From assembly GCA_028554795.2 (NCBI GenBank), contig JAPYKE020000505.1, positions 157,693-221,692 of the forward strand: a stretch of 64,000 nucleotides of DNA, read 5' to 3'. The notes under the pieces are model-generated. The model searched no databases. It was given only the letters and a program-made list of their open reading frames with translations, and had not been told where the DNA came from. The position numbers and the translations under genes are program-made. Position 1 is the first letter of the stretch. Each line of letters starts with the position of its first letter. Shown here piece by piece: positions 1-12,358 of the stretch. This DNA comes from Sinohyriopsis cumingii. Its lineage: Eukaryota > Mollusca > Bivalvia > Unionida > Unionidae.

Positions 1-37
1 ATCTCAAGTCATTTGATTCGTGGTACTTTATAACTAC
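1..37. repeat. Reference class A monomer
   Basis: This is the first complete monomer and the commonest form. Positions 3-15 hold an imperfect stem, TCAA and TTGA around five bases (positions 4-7 and 13-16 by exact count: 'tcaa' then 'ttga' with 'gtcat' plus one t between). Position 19-20 is the only CpG. Positions 23-37 form an interrupted dyad: GTANTT, three bases, AANTAC. Other classes are described against this copy: C changes positions 4, 10, 12 and 13; B changes 20, 31, 32 and 37; D changes only 20; E changes only 31, 32 and 37. Confidence 0.93.
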
Positions 38-74
38 ATCTCAAGTCATTTGATTCATGGTACTTTAGGACTAT
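38..74. repeat. Reference class B monomer
   Basis: First class B copy. Against class A it has CA for CG at positions 19-20 and ends 'ggactat' instead of 'taactac', which removes the GTANTT/AANTAC dyad. Its ATG (positions 20-22, from the CA change) opens a frame of only three codons before TAG, so it is not a start of anything. Class B is normally followed by class C; this copy is followed by class A, which marks the start of a higher-order unit at 75. Confidence 0.92.
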
Positions 75-3000
75 ATCTCAAGTCATTTGATTCGTGGTAC
101 TTTATAACTACATCCCAAGTGAACTGATTCGTGGTACTTTATAACTACATCTCAAGTCATTTGATTCGTGGTACTTTAGGACTATATCCCAAGTGAACTG
201 ATTCGTGGTACTTTATAACTACATCTCAAGTCATTTGATTCGTGGTACTTTATAACTACATCCCAAGTGAACTGATTCGTGGTACTTTATAACTACATCT
301 CAAGTCATTTGATTCGTGGTACTTTATAACTACATCCCAAGTGAAGTGATTCGTGGTACTTTATAACTACATCTCAAGTCATTTGATTCGTGGTACTTTA
401 TAACTACATCTCAAGTCATTTGATTCATGGTACTTTAGGACTATATCCCAAGTGAACTGATTCGTGGTACTTTATAACTACATCTCAAGTCATTTGATTC
501 GTGGTACTTTATAACTACATCTCAAGTCATTTGATTCGTGGTACTTTATAACTACATCTCAAGTCATTTGATTCATGGTACTTTAGGACTATATCCCAAG
601 TGAACTGATTCGTGGTACTTTATAACTACATCTCAAGTCATTTGATTCGTGGTACTTTATAACTACATCCCAAGTGAACTGATTCGTGGTACTTTATAAC
701 TACATCTCAAGTCATTTGATTCGTGGTACTTTATAACTACATCCCAAGTGAACTGATTCGTGGTACTTTATAACTACATCTCAGGTCATTTGATTCAAGG
801 TACTTTAGGACTATATCCCAAGTGAACTGATTCGTGGTACTTTATAACTACATCTCAAGTCATTTGATTCGTGGTACTTTATAACTACATCTCAAGTCAT
901 TTGATTCGTGGTACTTTATAACTACATCCCAAGTGAACTGATTCGTGGTACTTTATAACTACATCTCAAGTCATTTGATTCATGGTACTTTAGGACTATA
1001 TCCCAAGTGAACTGATTCGTGGTACTTTATAACTACATCTCAAGTCATTTGATTCCAGGTACTTTATAACTACATCTCAAGTCATTTGATTCGTGGTACT
1101 TTATAACTACATCTCAAGTCATTTGATTCGTGGTACTTTATAACTACATCCCAAGTGAACTGATTCGTGGTACTTTATAACTACATCTCAAGTCATTTGA
1201 TTCGTCGTACTTTATAACTACATCTCAAGTCATTTGATTCATGGTACTTTATAACTACATCTCAAGTCATTTGATTCGTGGTACTTTATAACTACATCTC
1301 AAGTCATTTGATTCGTGGTACTTTATAACTACATCTCAAGTCATTTGATTCGTGGTACTTTATAACTACATCTCAAGTCATTTGATTCGTGGTACTTTAT
1401 AACTACATCCCAAGTGAACTGATTCGTGGTACTTTATAACTGCATCTCAAGTCATTTGATTCGTGGTACTTTATAACTACATCTCAAGTCATTTGATTCA
1501 TGGTACTTTAGGACTATATCCCAAGTGAACTGATTCGTGGTACTTTATAACTACATCTCAAGTCATTTGATTCGTGGTACTTTATAACTACATCTCAAGT
1601 CATTTGATTCATGGTACTTTAGGACTATATCCCAAGTGAACTGATTCGTGGTACTTTATAACTACATCTCAAGTCATTTGATTCGTGGTACTTTATAACT
1701 ACATCTCAAGTCATTTGATTCGTGGTACTTTATAACTACATCCCAAGTGAAGTGATTCGTGGTACTTTATAACTACATCTCAAGTCATTTGATTCGTGGT
1801 ACTTTATAACTACATCTCAAGTCATTTGATTCATGGTACTTTAGGACTATATCCCAAGTGAACTGATTCGTGGTACTTTATAACTACATCTCAAGTCATT
1901 TGATTCGTGGTACTTTATAACTACATCTCAAGTCATTTGATTCATGGTACTTTAGGACTATATCCCAAGTGAACTGATTCGTGGTACTTTATAACTACAT
2001 CTCAAGTCATTTGATTCGTGGTACTTTATAACTACATCTCAAGTCATTTGATTCGTGGTACTTTATAACTACATCTCAAGTCATTTGATTCATGGTACTT
2101 TAGGACTATATCCCAAGTGAACTGATTCGTGGTACTTTATAACTACATCTCAAGTCATTTGATTCGTGGTACTTTATAACTACATCCCAAGTGAACTGAT
2201 TCGTGGTACTTTATAACTACATCTCAAGTCATTTGATTCGTGGTACTTTATAACTACATCCCAAGTGAACTGATTCGTGGTACTTTATAACTACATCTCA
2301 AGTCATTTGATTCAAGGTACTTTAGGACTATATCCCAAGTGAACTGATTCGTGGTACTTTATAACTACATCTCAAGTCATTTGATTCGTGGTACTTTATA
2401 ACTACATCTCAAGTCATTTGATTCGTGGTACTTTATAACTACATCCCAAGTGAACTGATTCGTGGTACTTTATAACTACATCTCAAGTCATTTGATTCAT
2501 GGTACTTTAGGACTATATCCCAAGTGAACTGATTCGTGGTACTTTATAACTACATCTCAAGTCATTTGATTCCAGGTACTTTATAACTACATCTCAAGTC
2601 ATTTGATTCGTGGTACTTTATAACTACATCTCAAGTCATTTGATTCGTGGTACTTTATAACTACATCTCAAGTCATTTGATTCGTGGTACTTTATAACTA
2701 CATCTCAAGTCATTTGATTCGTGGTACTTTATAACTACATCTCAAGTCATTTGATTCGTGGTACTTTATAACTACATCCCAAGTGAACTGATTCGTGGTA
2801 CTTTATAACTACATCTCAAGTCATTTGATTCGTGGTACTTTATAACTACATCTCAAGTCATTTGATTCATGGTACTTTAGGACTATATCCCAAGTGAACT
2901 GATTCGTGGTACTTTATAACTACATCTCAAGTCATTTGATTCGTCGTACTTTATAACTACATCTCAAGTCATTTGATTCATGGTACTTTATAACTACATC

Positions 3001-6000
3001 TCAAGTCATTTGATTCGTGGTACTTTATAACTACATCTCAAGTCATTTGATTCGTGGTACTTTATAACTACATCTCAAGTCATTTGATTCGTGGTACTTT
3101 ATAACTACATCTCAAGTCATTTGATTCGTGGTACTTTATAACTACATCCCAAGTGAACTGATTCGTGGTACTTTATAACTACATCTCAAGTCATTTGATT
3201 CGTGGTACTTTATAACTACATCTCAAGTCATTTGATTCATGGTACTTTAGGACTATATCCCAAGTGAACTGATTCGTGGTACTTTATAACTACATCTCAA
3301 GTCATTTGATTCGTGGTACTTTATAACTACATCTCAAGTCATTTGATTCATGGTACTTTAGGACTATATCCCAAGTGAACTGATTCGTGGTACTTTATAA
3401 CTACATCTCAAGTCATTTGATTCGTGGTACTTTATAACTACATCTCAAGTCATTTGATTCGTGGTACTTTATAACTACATCTCAAGTCATTTGATTCATG
3501 GTACTTTAGGACTATATCCCAAGTGAACTGATTCGTGGTACTTTATAACTACATCTCAAGTCATTTGATTCGTGGTACTTTATAACTACATCTCAAGTCA
3601 TTTGATTCGTGGTACTTTATAACTACATCTCAAGTCATTTGATTCATGGTACTTTAGGACTATGTCCCAAGTGAACTGATTCGTGGTACTTTATAACTAC
3701 ATCTCAAGTCATTTGATTCGTGGTACTTTATAACTACATCTCAAGTCATTTGATTCGTGGTACTTTATAAATACATCTCAAGTCATTTGATTCGTGGGAC
3801 TTTATAACTACATCTCAAGTCATTTGATTCGTGGTACTTTATAACTACATCTCAAGTCATTTGATTCATGGTACTTTATAACTACATCTCAAGTCATTTG
3901 ATTCGTGGTACTTTATAACTACATCTCAAGTCATTTGATTCGTGGTACTTTATAACTACATCTCAAGTCATTTGATTCGTGGTACTTTATAACTACATCT
4001 CAAGTCATTTGATTCGTGGTACTTTATAACTACATCCCAAGTGAACTGATTCGTGGTACTTTATAACTACATCTCAAGTCATTTGATTCGTGGTACTTTA
4101 TAATTACATCTCAAGTCATTTGATTCATGGTACTTTAGGACTATATCCCAAGTGAACTGATTCGTGGTACTTTATAACTACATCTCAAGTCATTTGATTC
4201 ATGGTACTTTATAACTACATCTCAAGTCATTTGATTCGTGGTACTTTATAACTACATCCCAAGTGAACTGATTCGTGGTACTTTATAACTACATCCCAAG
4301 TGAACTGATTCGTGGTACTTTATAACTACATCTCAAGTCATTTGATTCGTGGTACTTTATAACTACATCTCAAGTCATTTGATTCGTGGTACTTTATAAC
4401 TACATCTCAAGTCATTTGATTCGTGGTACTTTATAACTACATCTCAAGTCATTTGATTCATGGTACTTTATAACTACATCTCAAGTCATTTGATTCGTGG
4501 TACTTTATAACTACATCCCAAGTGAACTGATTCGTGGTACTTTATAACTACATCTCAAGTCATTTGATTCATGGTACTTTAGGACTATATCCCAAGTGAA
4601 CTGATTCGTGGTACTTTATAACTACATCTCAAGTCATTTGATTCATGGTACTTTAGGACTATATCCCAAGTGAACTCATTCGTGGTACTTTATAACTACA
4701 TCTCAAGTCATTTGATTCGTGGTACTTTATAACTACATCTCAAGTCATTTGATTCGTGGTACTTTATAACTACATCCCAAGTGAACTGATTCGTGGTACT
4801 TTATAACTACATCTCAAGTCATTTGATTCGTGGTACTTTATAACTACATCCCAAGTGAACTGATTCATGGTACTTTATAACTACATCTCAAGTCATTTGA
4901 TTCATGGTACTTTAGGACTATATCCCAAGTGAACTGATTCGTGGTACTTTATAACTACATCTCAAGTCATTTGATTCATGGTACTTTAGGACTATATCCC
5001 AAGTGAACTGATTCGTGGTACTTTATAACTACATCTCAAGTCATTTGATTCGTGGTACTTTATAACCACATCTCAAGTCATTTGATTCGTGGTACTTTAT
5101 AACTACATCCCAAGTGAACTGATTCGTGGTACTTTATAACTACATCTCAAGTCATTTGATTCGTGGTACTTTATAACTACATCCCAAGTGAACTGATTCG
5201 TGGTACTTTATAACTACATCTCAAGTCATTTGATTCATGGTACTTTAGGACTATATCCCAAGTGAACTGATTCGTGGTACTTTATAACTACATCTCAAGT
5301 CATTTGATTCATGGTACTTTAGGACTATATCCCATGTGAACTGATTCGTGGTACTTTATAACTACATCTCAAGTCATTTGATTCGTGGTACTTTATAACT
5401 ACATCTCAAGTCATTTGATTCGTGGTACTTTATAACTACATCTCAAGTCATTTGATTCGTGGTACTTTATAACTACATCTCAAGTCATTTGATTCATGGT
5501 ACTTTAGGACTACATCCCAAGTGAACTGATTCGTGGTACTTTATAACTACATCTCAAGTCATTTGATTCATGGTACTTTATAACTACATCTCAAGTCATT
5601 TGATTCATGGTACTTTAGGACTATATCCCAAGTGAACTGATTCGTGGTACTTTATAACTACATCTCAAGTCATTTGATTCATGGTACTTTAGGACTATAT
5701 CCCAAGTGAACTGATTCGTGGTACTTTATAACTACATCTCAAGTCATTTGATTCGTGGTACTTTATAACTACATCTCAAGTCATTTGATTCGTGGTACTT
5801 TATAACTACATCTCAAGTCATTTGATTCATGGTACTTTAGGACTATATCCCAAGTGAACTGATTCGTGGTACTTTATAACTACATCTCAAGTCATTTGAT
5901 TCATGGTACTTTATAACTACATCTCAAGTCATTTGATTCATGGTACTTTAGGACTATATCCCAAGTGAACTGATTCGTGGTACTTTATAACTACATCTCA

Positions 6001-7326
6001 AGTCATTTGATTCGTGGTACTTTATAACTACATCTCAAGTCATTTGATTCATGGTACTTTAGGACTATATCCCAAGTGAACTGATTCGTGGTACTTTATA
6101 ACTACATCTCAAGTCATTTGATTCATGGTACTTTAGGACTATATCCCAAGTGAACTGATTCGTGGTACTTTATAACTACATCTCAAGTCATTTGATTCGT
6201 GGTACTTTATAACTACATCTCAAGTCATTTGATTCATGGTACTTTAGGACTATATCCCAAGTGAACTGATTCGTGGTACTTTATAACTACATCTCAAGTC
6301 ATTTGATTCGTGGTACTTTATAACTACATCTCAAGTCATTTGATTCATGGTACTTTAGGACTATATCCCAAGTGAACTGATTCGTGGTACTTTATAACTA
6401 CATCTCAAGTCATTTGATTCATCGTACTTTAGGACTATATCCCAAGTGAACTGATTCGTGGTACTTTATAACTACATCTCAAGTCATTTGATTCGTGGTA
6501 CTTTATAACTACATCTCAAGTCATTTGATTCGTGGTACTTTATAACTACATCTCAAGTCATTTGATTCGTGGTACTTTATAACTACATCTCAAGTCATTT
6601 GATTCATGGTACTTTAGGACAATATCCCAAGTGAACTGATTCGTGGTACTTTATAACTACATCTCAAGTCATTTGATTCGTGGTACTTTATAACTACATC
6701 TCAAGTCATTTGATTCATGGTACTTTAGGACTATATCCCAAGTGAACTGATTCGTGGTACTTTATAACTACATCTCAAGTCATTTGATTCGTGGTACTTT
6801 ATAACTACATCTCAAGTCATTTGATTCGTGGTACTTTATAACTACATCCCAAGTGAACTGATTCGTGGTACTTTATAACTACATCTCAAGTCATTTGATT
6901 CATGGTACTTTATAACTACATCTCAAGTCATTTGATTCATGGTACTTTATAACTACATCTCAAGTCATTTGATTCGTGGTACTTTATAACTACATCCCAA
7001 GTGAACTGATTCGTGGTACTTTATAACTACATCTCAAGTCATTTGATTCATGGTACTTTAGGACTATATCCCAAGTGAACTGATTCGTGGTACTTTATAA
7101 CTACATCTCAAGTCATTTGATTCATGGTACTTTAGGACTATATCCCAAGTGAACTGATTCGTGGTACTTTATAACTACATCTCAAGTCATTTGATTCGTG
7201 GTACTTTATAACTACATCTCAAGTCATTTGATTCGTGGTACTTTATAACTACATCTCAAGTCATTTGATTCATGGTACTTTATAACTACATCTCAAGTCA
7301 TTTGATTCATGGTACTTTAGGACTAT
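75..7326. repeat. HOR unit 1, 196 monomers, composite
   Basis: Runs from one B-to-A junction to the next (7252 bp). It begins A-C-E-C-A-C-A and then the 'gtgaagtg' C marker at 334. Further markers are 'tcagg...caagg' at 778, 'ttccagg' at 1037, 'cgtcgtac' at 1185, 'gcatctc' at 1444, a second 'gtgaagtg' at 1740, 'ccagg' at 2554, 'cgtcgtac' at 2924, the 'aaatac'/'gtgggac' doublet at 3738-3811, a C-C doublet at 4256, 'ctcattcg' at 4663 and 'catgtg' at 5329. It looks like a full unit carrying an extra initial tract of about 38-44 monomers, because the first marker series partly repeats itself. Confidence 0.8.
112..148. repeat. Reference class C monomer
   Basis: First class C copy. Four linked substitutions (positions 4, 10, 12, 13) change 'atctcaagtcattt' into 'atcccaagtgaact' and destroy the TCAA/TTGA inverted repeat. 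The right half is the same as class A, nearly always with CG at 19-20. The four changes almost always occur together, so C is an old lineage and not recurrent mutation. A rarer form with 'gtgaagtg' instead of 'gtgaactg' is a useful marker (first at 334). Confidence 0.92.
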
Positions 7327-10300
7327 ATCTCAAGTCATTTGATTCGTGGTACTTTATAACTACATCCCAAGTGAACTGATTCGTGGTACTTTATAACTAC
7401 ATCTCAAGTCATTTGATTCGTGGTACTTTAGGACTATATCCCAAGTGAACTGATTCGTGGTACTTTATAACTACATCTCAAGTCATTTGATTCGTGGTAC
7501 TTTATAACTACATCCCAAGTGAACTGATTCGTGGTACTTTATAACTACATCTCAAGTCATTTGATTCGTGGTACTTTATAACTACATCCCAAGTGAAGTG
7601 ATTCGTGGTACTTTATAACTACATCTCAAGTCATTTGATTCGTGGTACTTTATAACTACATCTCAAGTCATTTGATTCATGGTACTTTAGGACTATATCC
7701 CAAGTGAACTGATTCGTGGTACTTTATAACTACATCTCAAGTCATTTGATTCGTGGTACTTTATAACTACATCTCAAGTCATTTGATTCGTGGTACTTTA
7801 TAACTACATCTCAAGTCATTTGATTCATGGTACTTTAGGACTATATCCCAAGTGAACTGATTCGTGGTACTTTATAACTACATCTCAAGTCATTTGATTC
7901 GTGGTACTTTATAACTACATCTCAAGTCATTTGATTCATGGTACTTTATAACTACATCTCAAGTCATTTGATTCGTGGTACTTTATAACTACATCCCAAG
8001 TGAACTGATTCGTGGTACTTTATAACTACATCTCAAGTCATTTGATTCATGGTACTTTAGGACTATATCCCAAGTGAACTGATTCGTGGTACTTTATAAC
8101 TACATCTCAAGTCATTTGATTCATGGTACTTTAGGACTATATCCCAAGTGAACTCATTCGTGGTACTTTATAACTACATCTCAAGTCATTTGATTCGTGG
8201 TACTTTATAATTACATCTCAAGTCATTTGATTCGTGGTACTTTATAACTACATCCCAAGTGAACTGATTCTTGGTACTTTATAACTACATCTCAAGTCAT
8301 TTGATTCGTGGTACTTTATAACTACATCCCAAGTGAACTGATTCATGGTACTTTATAACTACATCTCAAGTCATTTGATTCATGGTACTTTAGGACTATA
8401 TCCCAAGTGAACTGATTCGTGGTACTTTATAACTACATCTCAAGTCATTTGATTCATGGTACTTTAGGACTATATCCCAAGTGAACTGATTCGTGGTACT
8501 TTATAACTACATCTCAAGTCATTTGATTCGTGGTACTTTATAACCACATCTCAAGTCATTTGATTCGTGGTACTTTATAACTACATCCCAAGTGAACTGA
8601 TTCGTGGTACTTTATAACTACATCTCAAGTCATTTGATTCGTGGTACTTTATAACTACATCCCAAGTGAACTGATTCGTGGTACTTTATAACTACATCTC
8701 AAGTCATTTGATTCATGGTACTTTAGGACTATATCCCAAGTGAACTGATTCGTGGTACTTTATAACTACATCTCAAGTCATTTGATTCATGGTACTTTAC
8801 GACTATATCCCATGTGAACTGATTCGTGGTACTTTATAACTACATCTCAAGTCATTTGATTCGTGGTACTTTATAACTACATCTCAAGTCATTTGATTCG
8901 TGGTACTTTATAACTACATCTCAAGTCATTTGATTCGTGGTACTTTATAACTACATCTCAAGTCATTTGATTCATGGTACTTTAGGACTACATCCCAAGT
9001 GAACTGATTCGTGGTACTTTATAACTACATCTCAAGTCATTTGATTCATGGTACTTTATAACTACATCTCAAGTCATTTGATTCATGGTACTTTAGGACT
9101 ATATCCCAAGTGAACTGATTCGTGGTACTTTATAACTACATCTCAAGTCATTTGATTCATGGTACTTTAGGACTATATCCCAAGTGAACTGATTCGTGGT
9201 ACTTTATAACTACATCTCAAGTCATTTGATTCGTGGTACTTTATAACTACATCTCAAGTCATTTGATTCGTGGTACTTTATAACTACATCTCAAGTCATT
9301 TGATTCATGGTACTTTAGGACTATATCCCAAGTGAACTGATTCGTGGTACTTTATAACTACATCTCAAGTCATTTGATTCATGGTACTTTATAACTACAT
9401 CTCAAGTCATTTGATTCATGGTACTTTAGGACTATATCCCAAGTGAACTGATTCGTGGTACTTTATAACTACATCTCAAGTCATTTGATTCGTGGTACTT
9501 TATAACTACATCTCAAGTCATTTGATTCATGGTACTTTAGGACTATATCCCAAGTGAACTGATTCGTGGTACTTTATAACTACATCTCAAGTCATTTGAT
9601 TCATGGTACTTTAGGACTATATCCCAAGTGAACTGATTCGTGGTACTTTATAACTACATCTCAAGTCATTTGATTCGTGGTACTTTATAACTACATCTCA
9701 AGTCATTTGATTCATGGTACTTTAGGACTATATCCCAAGTGAACTGATTCGTGGTACTTTATAACTACATCTCAAGTCATTTGATTCGTGGTACTTTATA
9801 ACTACATCTCAAGTCATTTGATTCATGGTACTTTAGGACTATATCCCAAGTGAACTGATTCGTGGTACTTTATAACTACATCTCAAGTCATTTGATTCAT
9901 CGTACTTTAGGACTATATCCCAAGTGAACTGATTCGTGGTACTTTATAACTACATCTCAAGTCATTTGATTCGTGGTACTTTATAACTACATCTCAAGTC
10001 ATTTGATTCGTGGTACTTTATAACTACATCTCAAGTCATTTGATTCGTGGTACTTTATAACTCCATCTCAAGTCATTTGATTCATGGTACTTTAGGACAA
10101 TATCCCAAGTGAACTGATTCGTGGTACTTTATAACTACATCTCAAGTCATTTGATTCGTGGTACTTTATAACTACATCTCAAGTCATTTGATTCATGGTA
10201 CTTTAGGACTATATCCCAAGTGAACTGATTCGTGGTACTTTATAACTACATCTCAAGTCATTTGATTCGTGGTACTTTATAACTACATCTCAAGTCATTT

Positions 10301-10804
10301 GATTCGTGGTACTTTATAACTACATCCCAAGTGAACTGATTCGTGGTACTTTATAACTACATCTCAAGTCATTTGACTCATGGTACTTTATAACTACATC
10401 TCAAGTCATTTGATTCATGGTACTTTATAACTACATCTCAAGTCATTTGATTCGTGGTACTTTATAACTACATCCCAAGTGAACTGATTCGTGGTACTTT
10501 ATAACTACATCTCAAGTCATTTGATTCATGGTACTTTAGGACTATATCCCAAATGAACTGATTCGTGGTACTTTATAACTACATCTCAAGTCATTTGATT
10601 CATGGTACTTTAGGACTATATCCCAAGTGAACTGATTCGTGGTACTTTATAACTACATCTCAAGTCATTTGATTCGTGGTACTTTATAACTACATCTCAA
10701 GTCATTTGATTCGTGGTACTTTATAACTACATCTCAAGTCATTTGATTCGTGGTACTTTATAACTACATCTCAAGTCATTTGATTCATGGTACTTTAGGA
10801 CTAT
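7327..10804. repeat. HOR unit 2, short form of 94 monomers
   Basis: This 3478-bp unit starts with the same A-C-E-C-A-C-A and 'gtgaagtg' (7586) opening as unit 1 but reaches 'ctcattcg' after only 22 monomers (8141), where the 12359 unit needs 80. The middle of the full unit, 58 monomers with the 'aaatac'/'gtgggac' doublet, is missing. The remainder, with 'catgtg' at 8807 and the private 'ttacgactat' just before it, keeps the full-unit order. Units at 17983 and 42995 have the same length and structure, so this deletion form has been copied. Confidence 0.82.
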
Positions 10805-11285
10805 ATCTCAAGTCATTTGATTCGTGGTACTTTATAACTACATCCCAAGTGAACTGATTCGTGGTACTTTATAACTACATCTCAAGTCATTTGATTCGTG
10901 GTACTTTAGGACTATATCCCAAGTGAACTGATTCGTGGTACTTTATAACTACATCTCAAGTCATTTGATTCGTGGTACTTTATAACTACATCCCAAGTGA
11001 ACTGATTCGTGGTACTTTATAACTACATCTCAAGTCATTTGATTCGTGGTACTTTATAACTACATCCCAAGTGAAGTGATTCGTGGTACTTTATAACTAC
11101 ATCTCAAGTCATTTGATTCGTGGTACTTTATAACTACATCTCAAGTCATTTGATTCATGGTACTTTAGGACTATATCCCAAGTGAACTGATTCGTGGTAC
11201 TTTATAACTACATCTCAAGTCATTTGATTCGTGGTACTTTATAACTACATCTCAAGTCATTTGATTCATGGTACTTTAGGACTAT
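10805..11285. repeat. HOR fragment, 13 monomers
   Basis: Begins with the standard opening through 'gtgaagtg' (11064), followed by A-B-C-A-B, then a new B-to-A junction at 11286. It is the left part of a local tandem duplication of 42 monomers (1554 bp): the 'cccaaatg' marker at 10546 recurs at 12100 and the 'gtgaagtg' marker at 11064 recurs at 12618, both 1554 bp later. Confidence 0.78.
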
Positions 11286-12358
11286 ATCTCAAGTCATTTG
11301 ATTCGTGGTACTTTATAACTACATCCCAAGTGAACTGATTCGTGGTACTTTATAACTACATCTCAAGTCATTTGATTCGTGGTACTTTATAACTACATCC
11401 CAAGTGAACTGATTCGTGGTACTTTATAACTACATCTCAAGTCATTTGATTCATGGTACTTTAGGACTATATCCCAAATGAACTGATTCGTGGTACTTTA
11501 TAACTACATCTCAAGTCATTTGATTCATGGTACTTTAGGACTATATCCCAAGTGAACTGATTCGTGGTACTTTATAACTACATCTCAAGTCATTTGATTC
11601 GTGGTACTTTATAACTACATCTCAAGTCATTTGATTCGTGGTACTTTATAACTACATCTCAAGTCATTTGATTCGTGGTACTTTATAACTACATCTCAAG
11701 TCATTTGATTCGTGGTACTTTATAACTACATCTCAAGTCATTTGATTCATGGTACTTTAGGACTATATCCCAAGTGAACTGATTCGTGGTACTTTATAAC
11801 TACATCCCAAGTGAACTGATTCGTGGTACTTTATAACTACATCTCAAGTCATTTGATTCGTGGTACTTTAGGACTATATCCCAAGTGAACTGATTCGTGG
11901 TACTTTATAACTACATCTCAAGTCATTTGATTCGTGGTACTTTATAACTACATCCCAAGTGAACTGATTCGTGGTACTTTATAACTACATCTCAAGTCAT
12001 TTGATTCGTGGTACTTTATAACTACATCCCAAGTGAACTGATTCGTGGTACTTTATAACTACATCTCAAGTCATTTGATTCATGGTACTTTAGGACTATA
12101 TCCCAAATGAACTGATTCGTGGTACTTTATAACTACATCTCAAGTCATTTGATTCATGGTACTTTAGGACTATATCCCAAGTGAACTGATTCGTGGTACT
12201 TTATAACTACATCTCAAGTCATTTGATTCGTGGTACTTTATAACTACATCTCAAGTCATTTGATTCGTGGTACTTTATAACTACATCTCAAGTCATTTGA
12301 TTCGTGGTACTTTATAACTACATCTCAAGTCATTTGATTCATGGTACTTTAGGACTAT
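11286..12358. repeat. HOR fragment, 29 monomers
   Basis: Completes the 1554-bp local duplication started at 10805. It carries 'cccaaatg' C variants at 11471 and 12100, a run of five class A monomers and a C-C doublet near 11767-11840. Its last seven monomers, from the 'cccaaatg' marker to the junction, have the spacing seen before the junctions at 10805, 21461 and 46473, which shows that the piece derives from the end of an HOR unit. Confidence 0.75.

Noticed and set aside
17..33. CENP-B box
   Set aside because: The monomer has TTCG, four bases, A at the right spacing, but the required CGGG block is replaced by TTAT. Half a motif in AT-rich DNA is weak evidence.
23..36. TATA-box promoter in each monomer
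   Set aside because: 'ctttataa' resembles a TATA element, but it occurs in most monomers of an AT-rich satellite with no downstream gene; transcription cannot be inferred.
1..37. Hairpin RNA from the TCAA/TTGA inverted repeat
   Set aside because: The arms are only four bases and are lost in every class C monomer; this is too weak to call a structured RNA.
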